Shown in pieces: positions 10,849 to 19,333 of a DNA stretch of 64,000 nucleotides; within the stretch, counting starts at the first letter, position 1; each line of letters starts with the position of its first letter. The stretch is taken from the NCBI RefSeq assembly GCF_021729085.1, contig NZ_JAJSAR010000001.1, forward strand, positions 744,001 through 808,000. Reading direction: 5' to 3'. This DNA comes from Pseudohongiella sp. O18. GTDB lineage: Bacteria > Pseudomonadota > Gammaproteobacteria > Pseudomonadales > Pseudohongiellaceae. The translations under genes were made by a program, and so were the position numbers. The notes under the pieces were generated by a model. The model made no database searches, was not told the origin of the DNA, and saw only the letters and a program-made list of their open reading frames with translations.

Positions 10849-11619
10849 ATGAAAAAACTACTGGTAGGACTGTTGGCATTGGCCGTGATTATCGGGGCAG
10901 GGATGATGCTGTTGGTCAGTAATCTGGACAGCATCGTCAAACGAGCGGTGGAAAGCGCAGGTACCGATGCGCTTGGTACGCCGGTACGACTGGAGTCGGT
11001 TGCCATCGACCTCCGCGCTGGCACCGCCAGCCTCTATGGGTTTTCGGTCGCCAATCCGCCTGGCTACAGCGACCAGGATATGATTCGTGTTGATGAGTTA
11101 AGTGTCGCGATCGATATTGCCAGCCTTAACAGTGATGTTATCCGGATCACCAGTATCCGCTCGGTCAACCCCTATGTGCTGTACGAGCTGCAGGGTACCC
11201 GCGGTAATCTCAATGCGATCATGGACCAGTTCCCGCCAGCGGCCGAAACACAGGAGCCCGCCGGCCCCCTGCCAGTGATTGCAATCGACGAAATCAGTGT
11301 TAATGGCATCCAGGGCTCATTGCAATCCGCCCAGGTCAACAGAGCCGTCGACATCAATCTGGGCAATGTCCTGGTGACCGGCGTTCAGGGCACACCGGAT
11401 GAACTGGCCACACAGATTTCGCGACCGTTGATAGCTCAGTTGGCCCGCAATGCGGCGGCGGCGCTGAGCTCCGCGATTGCTTCAGGCGCACTGGAAGGAG
11501 AACTACAGCAGCGTGCTTCAGAAGCGGTCGACGATCTGCGATCGGAAGCCGCCGACCAACTGGAACAGGCGGAAGATGCGGTACGTAGCCTGCGAGACCG
11601 CCTGTTGAACAACAACTGA
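10849..11619 (+). CDS. AsmA-like membrane-anchored protein of unknown function
   Basis: AAGGAG (10835-10840) precedes the ATG at 10849. The 256-residue protein starts with a single hydrophobic helix (about residues 3-24). An AsmA/DUF748-like beta-rich segment follows (GTPVRLESVAIDLRAGTASLYGFSVANP, then VDELSVAID), which is typical of proteins that face the periplasm and relate to outer-membrane lipid handling. The last 80 residues are Ala/Glu-rich and probably a coiled coil (EGELQQRASEAVDDLRSEAADQ). No enzyme motif is visible. It is transcribed alone, away from the hydrolase gene. Confidence 0.7.
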   Translation: MKKLLVGLLALAVIIGAGMMLLVSNLDSIVKRAVESAGTDALGTPVRLESVAIDLRAGTASLYGFSVANPPGYSDQDMIRVDELSVAIDIASLNSDVIRITSIRSVNPYVLYELQGTRGNLNAIMDQFPPAAETQEPAGPLPVIAIDEISVNGIQGSLQSAQVNRAVDINLGNVLVTGVQGTPDELATQISRPLIAQLARNAAAALSSAIASGALEGELQQRASEAVDDLRSEAADQLEQAEDAVRSLRDRLLNNN

Positions 11620-11627
11620 TCTTCCGA

Positions 11628-11650
11628 GGCGGGGAGCCTGGCTCTCCGCC
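11628..11650. other. GC-rich hairpin between convergent genes
   Basis: GGCGGGGAGCC (11628-11638) and GGCTCTCCGCC (11640-11650) form an almost perfect inverted repeat with one G-U pair. It lies 8 bases past the AsmA-like gene and before the hrpB stop. Neither strand has a T-run after it, so it is at best a weak or Rho-assisted terminator. Confidence 0.4.
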
Positions 11651-11676
11651 CTGTTACGCATAGGGGCATGGCGCTA

Positions 11677-14169
11677 CTACTGGCGCGGTTTGGTTTTTGC
11701 AGTCGCGACAGCTGTGGCTGGATCCTCTGGCCAGGGATGTTTGGGGTAACGGCCTCTCAGGTCCTTGCGTACATCAAAATAGCTGGTCTGCCAGAAACCG
11801 GCGAGGTCCCGTGTCACCTGAACCGGGCGCCGCGCCGGAGACAGCAAATGAACCAGTAGCGGTACTCTGCCTGCCACGATGGCGGGCGTTTCGCCCTGAC
11901 CGAACATCTCCTGAAGCTTGACTGCCAGTATCGGCTCGTCCCCACTGTAGTCGATGCTGATGTTCGATCCGCTTGGCACTTTGATGTGAGTGGGTGTTAA
12001 CTTATTTAGAGCATCCTGTAGCGACCAGTCCAGGCTTTCCAGCAGTATTTTTCCCAATGGCAGACGATCTACCTGATCCAGCCGATGCAGGCCGACAACA
12101 TGGGGCGCCAACCATTGCTCAAGGGATTCGAGCAAGAGAGTCTCTTCTACCTCTGGCCAGGGATCGCCCACTGTGTTGTGCAACAGTCTCAACCGGCCCA
12201 GTAACTGGCGGTCTGCATCCGACCAGCGCAGGAATCCTCGTCGGCGCAGCCCCTGCAGCAATGCATTTGCAACAGTGTCAGCAGGCAAAGAGCTGACGCT
12301 GACAGTGCCGGGCCGAGTCGCCAGGGTGAGTTCACGGTGGCCAAGCCTCAGGCGGCGACACTCGTTGGCTACCAGCCTCTCGGCTGACTCATCCCAGAAT
12401 GCCTGCGGCACCCAGTGCATCGATTCAGGATACTGGTGGGCTAACGTCGCTTCAGGTAGCGAAACCGCACTGAATATTCGTGCATTGGATGGTTGTCCAT
12501 CCAGCTCCAGAGCCAGTAGCAAAAGCGACTGGCTGAGAGGGTGCTGCTGCGGCAGACTGGCCTGGCCCCCGGAGAATAATTTGTATCGACCTTCACCCTG
12601 ACTAAGAGCTATCCGGTCTGGATACGCCTGCAGCAGTAACATCGGCGCCACCGATTGCATGGTTGTCATATTGGGCTGAGGCAAGCTGATTCGCAGCCGC
12701 TGCGCCCATTGTCTGGCCGTCTGCTCCAGTCGCCGCTGCCGATGTCCAGCAGATTGACCAGCCTTGATCATCGCTGCCAGGGCGCCCAGCGCATCAGGTT
12801 CCGATGACTCTGGCCGTTCCTCCAGCCAGGACAGCAACCAGCAGGCGATCCCTTTACAGTCGAGACTGTCCTGTTTGTCAGCGAACTCCAGCAGGCGCGC
12901 AAGTCTTGGATGTGTCGGCCAGCGCGCACACTGCCTGCCCAGCGGGGTCAGTTGACTGGCATCCTGATGCTGCAGTAACTCGAGCATCTGCAATTGTTCC
13001 TGGCTGCTTCTGAAAGCGCCGGGAGGAGGGGGTGTCACCCAGTTCAGACTGTCTGGGTCGCCGGCACCCCAGCGGGCCAGTTCAAACACCAGTCCGGCGA
13101 GATCAGACTGCTGGATTTCAGGCTCTCGGTGCGAGGCCAATACCGTCTCCTCTGACCACAGCCGGTAACAGAATCCCGCCGCTTCACGCCCCGCGCGACC
13201 TCGGCGCTGGTCGGCACTGGCACGATTGACCAGTCGGGTAGTCAACCGTGTCAGACCACTGCGGGGCTGATAGATTGGCACTCGCTCGCGGCCGCTATCG
13301 ACGACAATTCTTACACCGGGGACCGTCACACTGGATTCGGCAATCGCAGTAGATAGAATTATTCTTCTGCAGCTTTGGCGGCTGGCGCTTAATACTTCCT
13401 GTTGTTGGGCAAGCGGAAGCTGTCCGTACAAGGGGCTGACTTCGATTCCTTCAGCAAGCCTGCTGGCCAGCGCATTATGCAACTCGCGGATTTCGCGTTG
13501 ACCAGGCAGGAACACCAAAATGTCGCCGTCATGCGCGGCCAGAGCTTCTATGATCACATTAGCCTGGTGCGTGACTGGTGGCGTTTGAAGTGAGGCATTG
13601 CGGTAGAAGGTTGTTACTGGCCATTGCCGTCCAGGGCACTCGATGAGTGGTGTCTCGGGGCCGAGCAGATCCAGCAGCGCTCGGGTGTCCAGCGTTGCCG
13701 ACATGATCAGGATTTTCAGGTCCTCGCGCAGCACCTGTTGCGCTTCAATCATCAAGGTCAGTCCCAGATCCGCATCCAGGCTGCGCTCATGAAACTCATC
13801 AAAAATGACGCCAGTTACGTCGCTGAGGGTGGGGTCGTCCTGCAGCATGCGGATCAAAATGCCCTGGGTGACCACTTCCAGGCGTGTCTGGGAGCTGGTT
13901 TTGCTGTCGCCCCTGACGCGGTAGCCAACAGTGTTGCCGACGGATTCGCCGAGTTGATCTGCCAAAAACGCTGCAGCGAGCCGTGCCGCAACTCGACGCG
14001 GCTCCAGTAACAGCCATCGACCGCTAGGTGGTGTATCTTCCAGCAGAGCCAGTGGCACGCGAGTCGTCTTGCCCGCGCCGGGCTGCGCAACCAGCAGGCA
14101 ATTTGCATTCGCTGCCACGGCTGACCGTAGCGCTGGCAGGACTGTTTCAATCGGCAGCGTGCCGGACAT
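11677..14169 (-). CDS. hrpB: ATP-dependent RNA helicase HrpB
   Basis: This is a DEAH-type helicase of the HrpA/HrpB family, a cytoplasmic protein of poorly defined role in RNA metabolism. Counting from the ATG at 14169, Walker A is AQPGAGKTTR around residues 28-37, with a DEFHERS box as motif II, SATLD as motif III and QRRGRAGR as motif VI. The HrpB-specific C-terminal region ends near ARRPVQVTRDLAGFW and YFDVRKDLRGRYPKHPWPEDP. At 830 residues it is family length. The start codon overlaps the stop of the upstream transporter gene by one base (TGATG), so translation is coupled. Confidence 0.95.
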   Translation of the reverse strand: MSGTLPIETVLPALRSAVAANANCLLVAQPGAGKTTRVPLALLEDTPPSGRWLLLEPRRVAARLAAAFLADQLGESVGNTVGYRVRGDSKTSSQTRLEVVTQGILIRMLQDDPTLSDVTGVIFDEFHERSLDADLGLTLMIEAQQVLREDLKILIMSATLDTRALLDLLGPETPLIECPGRQWPVTTFYRNASLQTPPVTHQANVIIEALAAHDGDILVFLPGQREIRELHNALASRLAEGIEVSPLYGQLPLAQQQEVLSASRQSCRRIILSTAIAESSVTVPGVRIVVDSGRERVPIYQPRSGLTRLTTRLVNRASADQRRGRAGREAAGFCYRLWSEETVLASHREPEIQQSDLAGLVFELARWGAGDPDSLNWVTPPPPGAFRSSQEQLQMLELLQHQDASQLTPLGRQCARWPTHPRLARLLEFADKQDSLDCKGIACWLLSWLEERPESSEPDALGALAAMIKAGQSAGHRQRRLEQTARQWAQRLRISLPQPNMTTMQSVAPMLLLQAYPDRIALSQGEGRYKLFSGGQASLPQQHPLSQSLLLLALELDGQPSNARIFSAVSLPEATLAHQYPESMHWVPQAFWDESAERLVANECRRLRLGHRELTLATRPGTVSVSSLPADTVANALLQGLRRRGFLRWSDADRQLLGRLRLLHNTVGDPWPEVEETLLLESLEQWLAPHVVGLHRLDQVDRLPLGKILLESLDWSLQDALNKLTPTHIKVPSGSNISIDYSGDEPILAVKLQEMFGQGETPAIVAGRVPLLVHLLSPARRPVQVTRDLAGFWQTSYFDVRKDLRGRYPKHPWPEDPATAVATAKTKPRQ

Positions 14170-14744
14170 CAAATTCCCAGCCTTGCACCTGCGCCCAGCA
14201 AAGTGGCGATACCCAGTGCAGCGAAGATGATGGCCGCGACGATGTGTATGGCTCTCACGGGCAGGCGGTCAGCCAGCTTGTCGCCAACATAAACAGCAGG
14301 GATGTTGGCGATCATCATGCCCAGTGTGGTGCCCAGCACAACCCAGACGAGCGCTTCGTACTGCGCAGCCAGGGCAACGGTGGCGATTTGTGTCTTGTCA
14401 CCTATCTCAGCCAGGAAAAAAGTGATGAAGGTAGTACCAAAAACGCCAAATGAAGTCGTTTTGGTTTTGGTATCTTCCAGAGAGTCCGGGATCAGCACCC
14501 ATACCGCCATGGCAATAAATGACACACCGAGGACCCAACGCAATGCCTGGGGTTCCAGCAGCGCATTCAGCCAGCTGCCTATCAGTCCGGCGACACCATG
14601 ATTGGCAAGCGTTGCCAGCAAAATTGCCAGAATGATGGGTGCCGGACGGCGAAAACGCGCTGCCAGCAGGAACGCCAGCAATTGAGTTCGATCACCGATT
14701 TCAGCCAGCGTCACCAGTCCGGTGGACACCAAAAACGCATCCAT
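14169..14744 (-). CDS. GDT1/TMEM165-family (UPF0016) cation transporter
   Basis: This is a small inner-membrane protein of 191 residues with two copies of the family signature, EIGDRT near residue 16 and EIGDKT in the second half, and six hydrophobic helices. Members exchange Mn2+ or Ca2+ for protons (bacterial MneA/MntX-like), so a manganese or calcium export role is likely. Its start shares one base with the stop of the SDR gene upstream, and its stop shares one base with the hrpB start, so it is the middle gene of a three-gene operon. Confidence 0.88.
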   Translation of the reverse strand: MDAFLVSTGLVTLAEIGDRTQLLAFLLAARFRRPAPIILAILLATLANHGVAGLIGSWLNALLEPQALRWVLGVSFIAMAVWVLIPDSLEDTKTKTTSFGVFGTTFITFFLAEIGDKTQIATVALAAQYEALVWVVLGTTLGMMIANIPAVYVGDKLADRLPVRAIHIVAAIIFAALGIATLLGAGARLGI

Positions 14745-15556
14745 CAGGAGCGCTCGTTGAACATGGCGGTACGACCACCATCAACAACGATGTCCTGGCA
14801 GTTGATATAGCTGCCTTCATCGCTGGCCAGAAACAGAGCAGTGTAGGCAATGTCCTCCGGCAAGCCGGAACGCGGGGTCGGCGTTGCTTTGGCGAGATTG
14901 CCCTGCAGTTTGGCCATCTTGCCAGCGTTCTCATCATCACTCAGCGTTTCCGCGCGTGACGAGCCACCCCAGAAAATAGGTGTGGCAATTGCGCCGGGAG
15001 ATATGGCATTGACGCGAATATTGTGAGGTCCCAGTTCCACGCCGGCCAACCGGGTCAGGTGAGATACGGCGGCCTTGGCGCCCGAGTAAAGATAGCCGCC
15101 CTGGTTGATTCGGTGAGCAGCGATGCTGGCATTGTTGATAATGCTGCCACCGCCGCTGGATTTCATGACCCGGGCTGCGTGTTTCATGCCAAAAGTGACA
15201 CTGCCGACCAGCAGTCGCATCACGCGATCGAACTCCTCTTCTGTAACCGACTCGACTGAGCTGCGCTCGCCCGCACCTGCATTGTTAAACAGGCAGTCAA
15301 GCCGACCGAATTTTGCCAGGCAGGCATCTACCAATCCAGCCATCTCGCCCTCGCGGCTGACATCCACGGCATGGAACATGAACCGTGCGCCATATTGTTC
15401 CGTAAGACTTTCAACCAGCGCTTCTCCACGCTCTTTGCTGCGCCCGGCAATTACCAGTTGCGCACCGTGTGCCGCAAAAATCCGTGCAGTTGCTTCGCCG
15501 ATGCCACTGGTAGCTCCAGTGATAATGGCGACTTTGTCTTGTAAACGACATGACAT
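14744..15556 (-). CDS. Short-chain dehydrogenase/reductase (SDR)
   Basis: This is an NAD(P)-dependent oxidoreductase of the classical SDR family, 270 residues. The Rossmann glycine motif is TGATSGIGEAT near residue 15, NNAGAG follows the fourth strand, and the catalytic Ser/Tyr/Lys appear as NNASIAAH, then YLYSGAKAAVSHL. The C-terminus SYINCQDIVVDGGRTAMF is typical of SDRs with an NAD preference. GAGAAGGAAA lies upstream of the ATG. It leads the operon with the GDT1-type transporter and hrpB, although no functional link is obvious. The substrate is unknown. Confidence 0.9.
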   Translation of the reverse strand: MSCRLQDKVAIITGATSGIGEATARIFAAHGAQLVIAGRSKERGEALVESLTEQYGARFMFHAVDVSREGEMAGLVDACLAKFGRLDCLFNNAGAGERSSVESVTEEEFDRVMRLLVGSVTFGMKHAARVMKSSGGGSIINNASIAAHRINQGGYLYSGAKAAVSHLTRLAGVELGPHNIRVNAISPGAIATPIFWGGSSRAETLSDDENAGKMAKLQGNLAKATPTPRSGLPEDIAYTALFLASDEGSYINCQDIVVDGGRTAMFNERS

Positions 15557-15607
15557 CGTGGTTTCCTTCTCAAGTATTCAGTCACGGGGCATTCTACTGG
15601 GTTATTT

Positions 15608-16399
15608 ATGGATAGAAAACGTGCAGTACTTACCGTGTTTTTGATTGGATGGGTCGGTGCAGGGAGCGCTCTCGCGCAGCAGCCACCAATCGACCCAAAC
15701 GATATAGAACCAAATGTGGTCGGAGTCAGGGACGAATCGGAGATTACCGAAGAGGAGGCAGAAAGTCCGGCCATCGTTGCCGTAGCAGAGTACCGCGACC
15801 CGCTGCAGCCACTCAATCGGGCTATCTTTGCGTTTAATGATGTTTCCTACCGGTATGTCATTACACCTGCCGCCAGAGCCTATCGCACTTCTGTACCGCC
15901 GCCAGTGCGGACCGGCATAGGCAATTTTTTCCATAACCTGAAAACACCAATTTATCTCGTCAATCATCTGCTGCAGGGAAAACCACGCGAAGCAGGCACG
16001 GATGTGGGCCGGTTTTTGATAAACACGACGATCGGCGTACTGGGGTTCATGGATCCGGCCACGACACGGTTCGAGCTTGAGAAAAGAACACCCAGTGCAG
16101 GTGATACGCTTGAGGGTTACGGCGCAGGCTACGGAATATACCTGGTGCTGCCATTTATCGGTCCTTCAAACCTGCGTGATGGTGGCGGGACCATGTTTGA
16201 TTCGATGCTCAATCCCATTCAGTACACGATGGATAATCCAGAGGGGCTCGCAGTCAGAATCTTCGACAACTTCCAGCAGTACGCACCGTTTGCTGAGACC
16301 TATTTTGATATCAGGGATGAAAGCCAGGACCCATATATCTTTATGAGAAACCTACATCTTCAGGGATTGGAACGCGATGCAGCCTACGCAGAAGAGTGA
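15608..16399 (+). CDS. mlaA: MlaA-family (VacJ) outer-membrane lipid protein without a lipobox
   Basis: MlaA removes misplaced phospholipids from the outer leaflet of the outer membrane. The sequence has the family signature DPLQPLNRAIFAFND, then the PPPVRTGIGNFFHNLKTP and GRFLINTTIGVLGFMDPAT segments. The length of 263 is typical. The signal peptide ends at SALA (residues 20-23) followed by Gln, with no cysteine, so this member is not a lipoprotein, unlike E. coli MlaA. An acidic linker (about residues 35-55) follows. The 3' end overlaps the start of the next gene by 23 bases, which ties it to an RND exporter rather than to the usual Mla ABC genes. Confidence 0.9.
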   Translation: MDRKRAVLTVFLIGWVGAGSALAQQPPIDPNDIEPNVVGVRDESEITEEEAESPAIVAVAEYRDPLQPLNRAIFAFNDVSYRYVITPAARAYRTSVPPPVRTGIGNFFHNLKTPIYLVNHLLQGKPREAGTDVGRFLINTTIGVLGFMDPATTRFELEKRTPSAGDTLEGYGAGYGIYLVLPFIGPSNLRDGGGTMFDSMLNPIQYTMDNPEGLAVRIFDNFQQYAPFAETYFDIRDESQDPYIFMRNLHLQGLERDAAYAEE

Positions 16400-18698
16400 C
16401 AAGCCGACTGGCGGAATCAGGGACAGCATTGTCAATCTGATTATCGCGCAGCCTCTGCTGATCCTGTTTCTGTTTCTGGTGTTGGCCGGGGGGCTGGGAT
16501 GGCAGGCGCAGAACTTCGAAATAGATGCGTCACCTGACACCCTGTTGACGCGTGACAACGAACTCTATCAGCAGACCCAGCAGGTCAATGAGCGCTACGC
16601 TCCGCAGGAATTTCTGCTTCTCACCTACGAACCACTGAATCATCAACTTTACTCGGACCAGACCTTTCACGACATCCTGGCAATAGCGGATGACATCATG
16701 GAATTGCCGCGCGTTGAATCGGTGCGACATATTCTGAACGTGCCGGTGTTCTCAGGTGTAGAAGGTGTCACGGAGCTTGATGCTGATCTGTCAGGGCTCT
16801 CCATCGATCCGGAAAACTACGACGCTGAGGCATTGCGGGACTCGTTCGACAATCATCCGATTTATACAAATCTACTGGTCAACGAAGATCAAACTGCCAC
16901 GGCCATGCAGATTCTGTTTCGTGATGTCGAGGGGGAGTACAGCCAGCAGGAGCTGGAGCAGATGCGTGTCGATGAAGTCGATCGCATTCGTGAACTGACA
17001 GCTCCTTATGCCGAGCGTGCCAGCATCCATCTTGGTGGCGTACATGTGATCGCGTACCAGCTGATCAATATTATCAGCAGTGATCTCGTTGTCTTTGGCC
17101 TGGCTATCGCGGCAATGATCTGTGTGCTGCTGCTTATTCTGTTTCGCGGATTGCGCTGGGTAGTAATTCCGGTTATCTGCTGTGCCTGCAGTGTGTTGCC
17201 TACCATGGGTCTGTTTGCCTTGCTGGGCATCAAGGCCACGGTGATCTCTGCCAACTTTATTGCATTACAGCTGATCCTCACGCTGGCCATTGTCATCCAC
17301 TTGATTGTTCAGTATCGGGAAGAAGCTAATGATGATAGCGGTGACCACAAGAATCGAATTCGTCGGACATTAAAGCACAAGATAGGTCCGTGCCTGTTTG
17401 CCGGGGTGACCACCTCAGTTGGTTTTGCTTCGCTGATCTTCAGCGACATACAACCGGTGATCAGTTTTGGCTGGATGATGATCATTGCGATGGGTTTCTC
17501 GATTCTGGCCAGCCTGGTGCTGTTTCCGGTGCTGGTCCTGTTGCTGCCGAGAGGCGAGATTCACGACGATTATCGCGGACTGACCGGCCTGGTTGGCGGT
17601 ATGCGAAAGCTGGCGCTGGGCCAGCCAGTGCTCGTGTGTATTGCTGCCGCGTTGATACTGGCTGTCGGTATAGCTGGCGCGACACTGTTATCTGTGGAAA
17701 ACAGTTTTATCAATTACTTTCGAACGTCAACACTGATCCACCAGGAGCTTGCATACATAGATCAGGACTTCGGCGGCACCACACCGCTGGATATCACCTA
17801 CCAGATACAGGAAACGCCTGATAACCCTGATCTGATCATGTCTGCCGAAGCTTCGTTGACGCTGCAGCGCATTCATCAGGTCATGGAGAACTTTGAGGCG
17901 ACAGGTCGCATTCTTTCGCCGGTCAATCTGACAGACCTGGCCCGTGAGGTAAATAATGATCGACCCATCACCGAGTATGAACTCACAGCGATCTACTGGC
18001 TGATGGAGGAGGAATTCCGAGAAGATCTGGTGGGTTCCTTTTTTAATGAGGAGCTACAGGAAGTCCGCTTCAATGTCTGGATACAGGACCTGACACCCGG
18101 ACTGAATCGTGCGGAGTTTCTGGAACAGGTCAGGACGGATCTGGCGGATATTGGAGTGTCGGAAGACAGCTATCAGCTAACCAATCTGTTCATGCTATAT
18201 CAGCAGATCATGCAGAAACTGTTCGATTCACAGATAAAGACCCTGGGGCTGGTATATATCGCCATTACCCTGATGTTTATGTTGATATTCCGATCCGTGA
18301 AGATCGCGCTGGTGGCAATTGTCCCAAATATTATTTCAACAGCAGCGATATTTGGTGTGATGGGGTGGGCAGGGCTGCCGCTGGACCTGATGACAATCAC
18401 GATTGCGGCAATTGTAATGGGTATCGCCGTCGACGATACCATTCACTATATTCACCGTTATCTGGAAGAGCGAGAATCCAATGACGCCGAGGCAGCGATT
18501 GTTAATACGCATCGCAGTGTCGGCATGGCAGTGCTTTATACATCTGTATTGATTGCTGCTGGATTCTCGATGCTGGCGTTTTCGGATTTTGTGCCAAGCG
18601 TGATCTTTGGCCTGTTGACGGCGCTGGCCATGATCATGGCGCTGCTGGCGGATCTCTGCTTATTGCCAGTATTGCTGAAGAAATTTGTTTCTGCATAA
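16377..18698 (+). CDS. MMPL/RND-superfamily exporter
   Basis: This inner-membrane protein of 773 residues is built from two repeats, each with one helix, a large periplasmic loop and then about five helices. This is the pattern of MMPL/hopanoid-RND (HpnN-like) lipid exporters. An SSD-type helix block (LVVFGLAIAAMICVLLLILFRGL) and the second-half block GIAVDDTIHYIHRYLEERE carry the Asp-rich proton-relay region of the family. It overlaps mlaA, so the two are probably a lipid or hopanoid trafficking pair across the envelope. A strong terminator follows directly. The cargo is unknown. Confidence 0.88.
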   Translation: MQPTQKSDKPTGGIRDSIVNLIIAQPLLILFLFLVLAGGLGWQAQNFEIDASPDTLLTRDNELYQQTQQVNERYAPQEFLLLTYEPLNHQLYSDQTFHDILAIADDIMELPRVESVRHILNVPVFSGVEGVTELDADLSGLSIDPENYDAEALRDSFDNHPIYTNLLVNEDQTATAMQILFRDVEGEYSQQELEQMRVDEVDRIRELTAPYAERASIHLGGVHVIAYQLINIISSDLVVFGLAIAAMICVLLLILFRGLRWVVIPVICCACSVLPTMGLFALLGIKATVISANFIALQLILTLAIVIHLIVQYREEANDDSGDHKNRIRRTLKHKIGPCLFAGVTTSVGFASLIFSDIQPVISFGWMMIIAMGFSILASLVLFPVLVLLLPRGEIHDDYRGLTGLVGGMRKLALGQPVLVCIAAALILAVGIAGATLLSVENSFINYFRTSTLIHQELAYIDQDFGGTTPLDITYQIQETPDNPDLIMSAEASLTLQRIHQVMENFEATGRILSPVNLTDLAREVNNDRPITEYELTAIYWLMEEEFREDLVGSFFNEELQEVRFNVWIQDLTPGLNRAEFLEQVRTDLADIGVSEDSYQLTNLFMLYQQIMQKLFDSQIKTLGLVYIAITLMFMLIFRSVKIALVAIVPNIISTAAIFGVMGWAGLPLDLMTITIAAIVMGIAVDDTIHYIHRYLEERESNDAEAAIVNTHRSVGMAVLYTSVLIAAGFSMLAFSDFVPSVIFGLLTALAMIMALLADLCLLPVLLKKFVSA

Positions 18699-18726
18699 AA
18701 AAGGCCTGGATCACCAGGCCTTTTTT
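18697..18726. terminator. Bidirectional terminator between exporter and small lipoprotein
   Basis: AAAAAAGGCCTGG (18697-18709) and CCAGGCCTTTTTT (18714-18726) form a perfect 13-base inverted repeat with a four-base loop. The symmetry gives a U-run on either strand, so it can end both the RND exporter mRNA and the leftward mRNA of the small genes. Confidence 0.92.
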
Positions 18727-18789
18727 CGATCATTTTGTCCGATCGTCGTTGCGGGCCATGTTGATATCAACGACCTGCATACGCGAGAC

Positions 18790-18966
18790 TTAGCAGTCTG
18801 CGCCACCTACAGCCTCACAGGCTTCTTCTGCGGCGTCTTCAGTCGCGTCCATTACTTCTTCGGCGGCGTTATCAATGTTCTCGCCAGCCTCTTCTGCAGG
18901 ACCGTCGCTGCATGCGGCAAGTGTCATAAATCCCATAAATGTAAAAATCAGTGCAATCAATCGCAT
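18790..18966 (-). CDS. Small acidic lipoprotein (58 residues)
   Basis: CAGGAGAAA precedes the ATG at 18964-18966. The translated product is 58 residues: a hydrophobic signal, then LAAC as a lipobox with C19 as the lipidated cysteine. A very acidic Ala/Glu repeat region follows (AEEAGE, NAAEEV, DAAEEAC), and two more cysteines sit at 50 and 58. Architecture and size resemble entericidin-like small lipoproteins, but there is no real sequence match that I can claim. It shares strand and proximity with the DUF1328 gene, which suggests envelope-stress expression. Confidence 0.75.
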   Translation of the reverse strand: MRLIALIFTFMGFMTLAACSDGPAEEAGENIDNAAEEVMDATEDAAEEACEAVGGADC

Positions 18967-19038
18967 AAATATTTCTCCTGGTTTACGTCCGTGATTTGAT
19001 CAGTGTGTGAAAGCTCAGTATTGGCTGAGTGTCCATCA

Positions 19039-19212
19039 CTACATGGGAGGTTTGCCTCGCACGGCTCTTGCGATCAGTGCGATCACAAACAGTACGATAA
19101 AGACAAAAAACAGGATCTCCGCAATCCCTACCGCAGCGCCAGCAATACCGGTGAATCCCAGCAGGCCAGCAATGATGGCGATGACAAGAAACGTTAACGC
19201 CCAACCCAACAT
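19039..19212 (-). CDS. DUF1328 small membrane protein (YtjA-like)
   Basis: This 57-residue protein begins [20 protein letters not shown] and has two hydrophobic helices separated by [13 protein letters not shown], ending in RAVRGKPPM. It matches the DUF1328/YtjA family of small stress-associated inner-membrane proteins. GAAGGAGGAG sits just upstream of the ATG at 19210-19212. On the minus strand, TTGCTA - 17 bases - CATTAT further upstream may be its promoter. The function is unknown. Confidence 0.85.
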   Translation of the reverse strand: MLGWALTFLVIAIIAGLLGFTGIAGAAVGIAEILFFVFIVLFVIALIARAVRGKPPM

Positions 19213-19333
19213 GTTACTCCTCCTTCAGACACTAAGTCTTGAGTGATTATTCATGTGGTGCCATTCGATAATGACAAATTTCCCTTTCAATAGCAAAACG
19301 GCTGCAAAGCGTTATTATTCCATTGGCTTTCCG

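Noticed and set aside
11628-11650. GC-rich hairpin as a strong intrinsic terminator
   Set aside because: The stem is good but no T-run follows on either strand; kept only as a hairpin.
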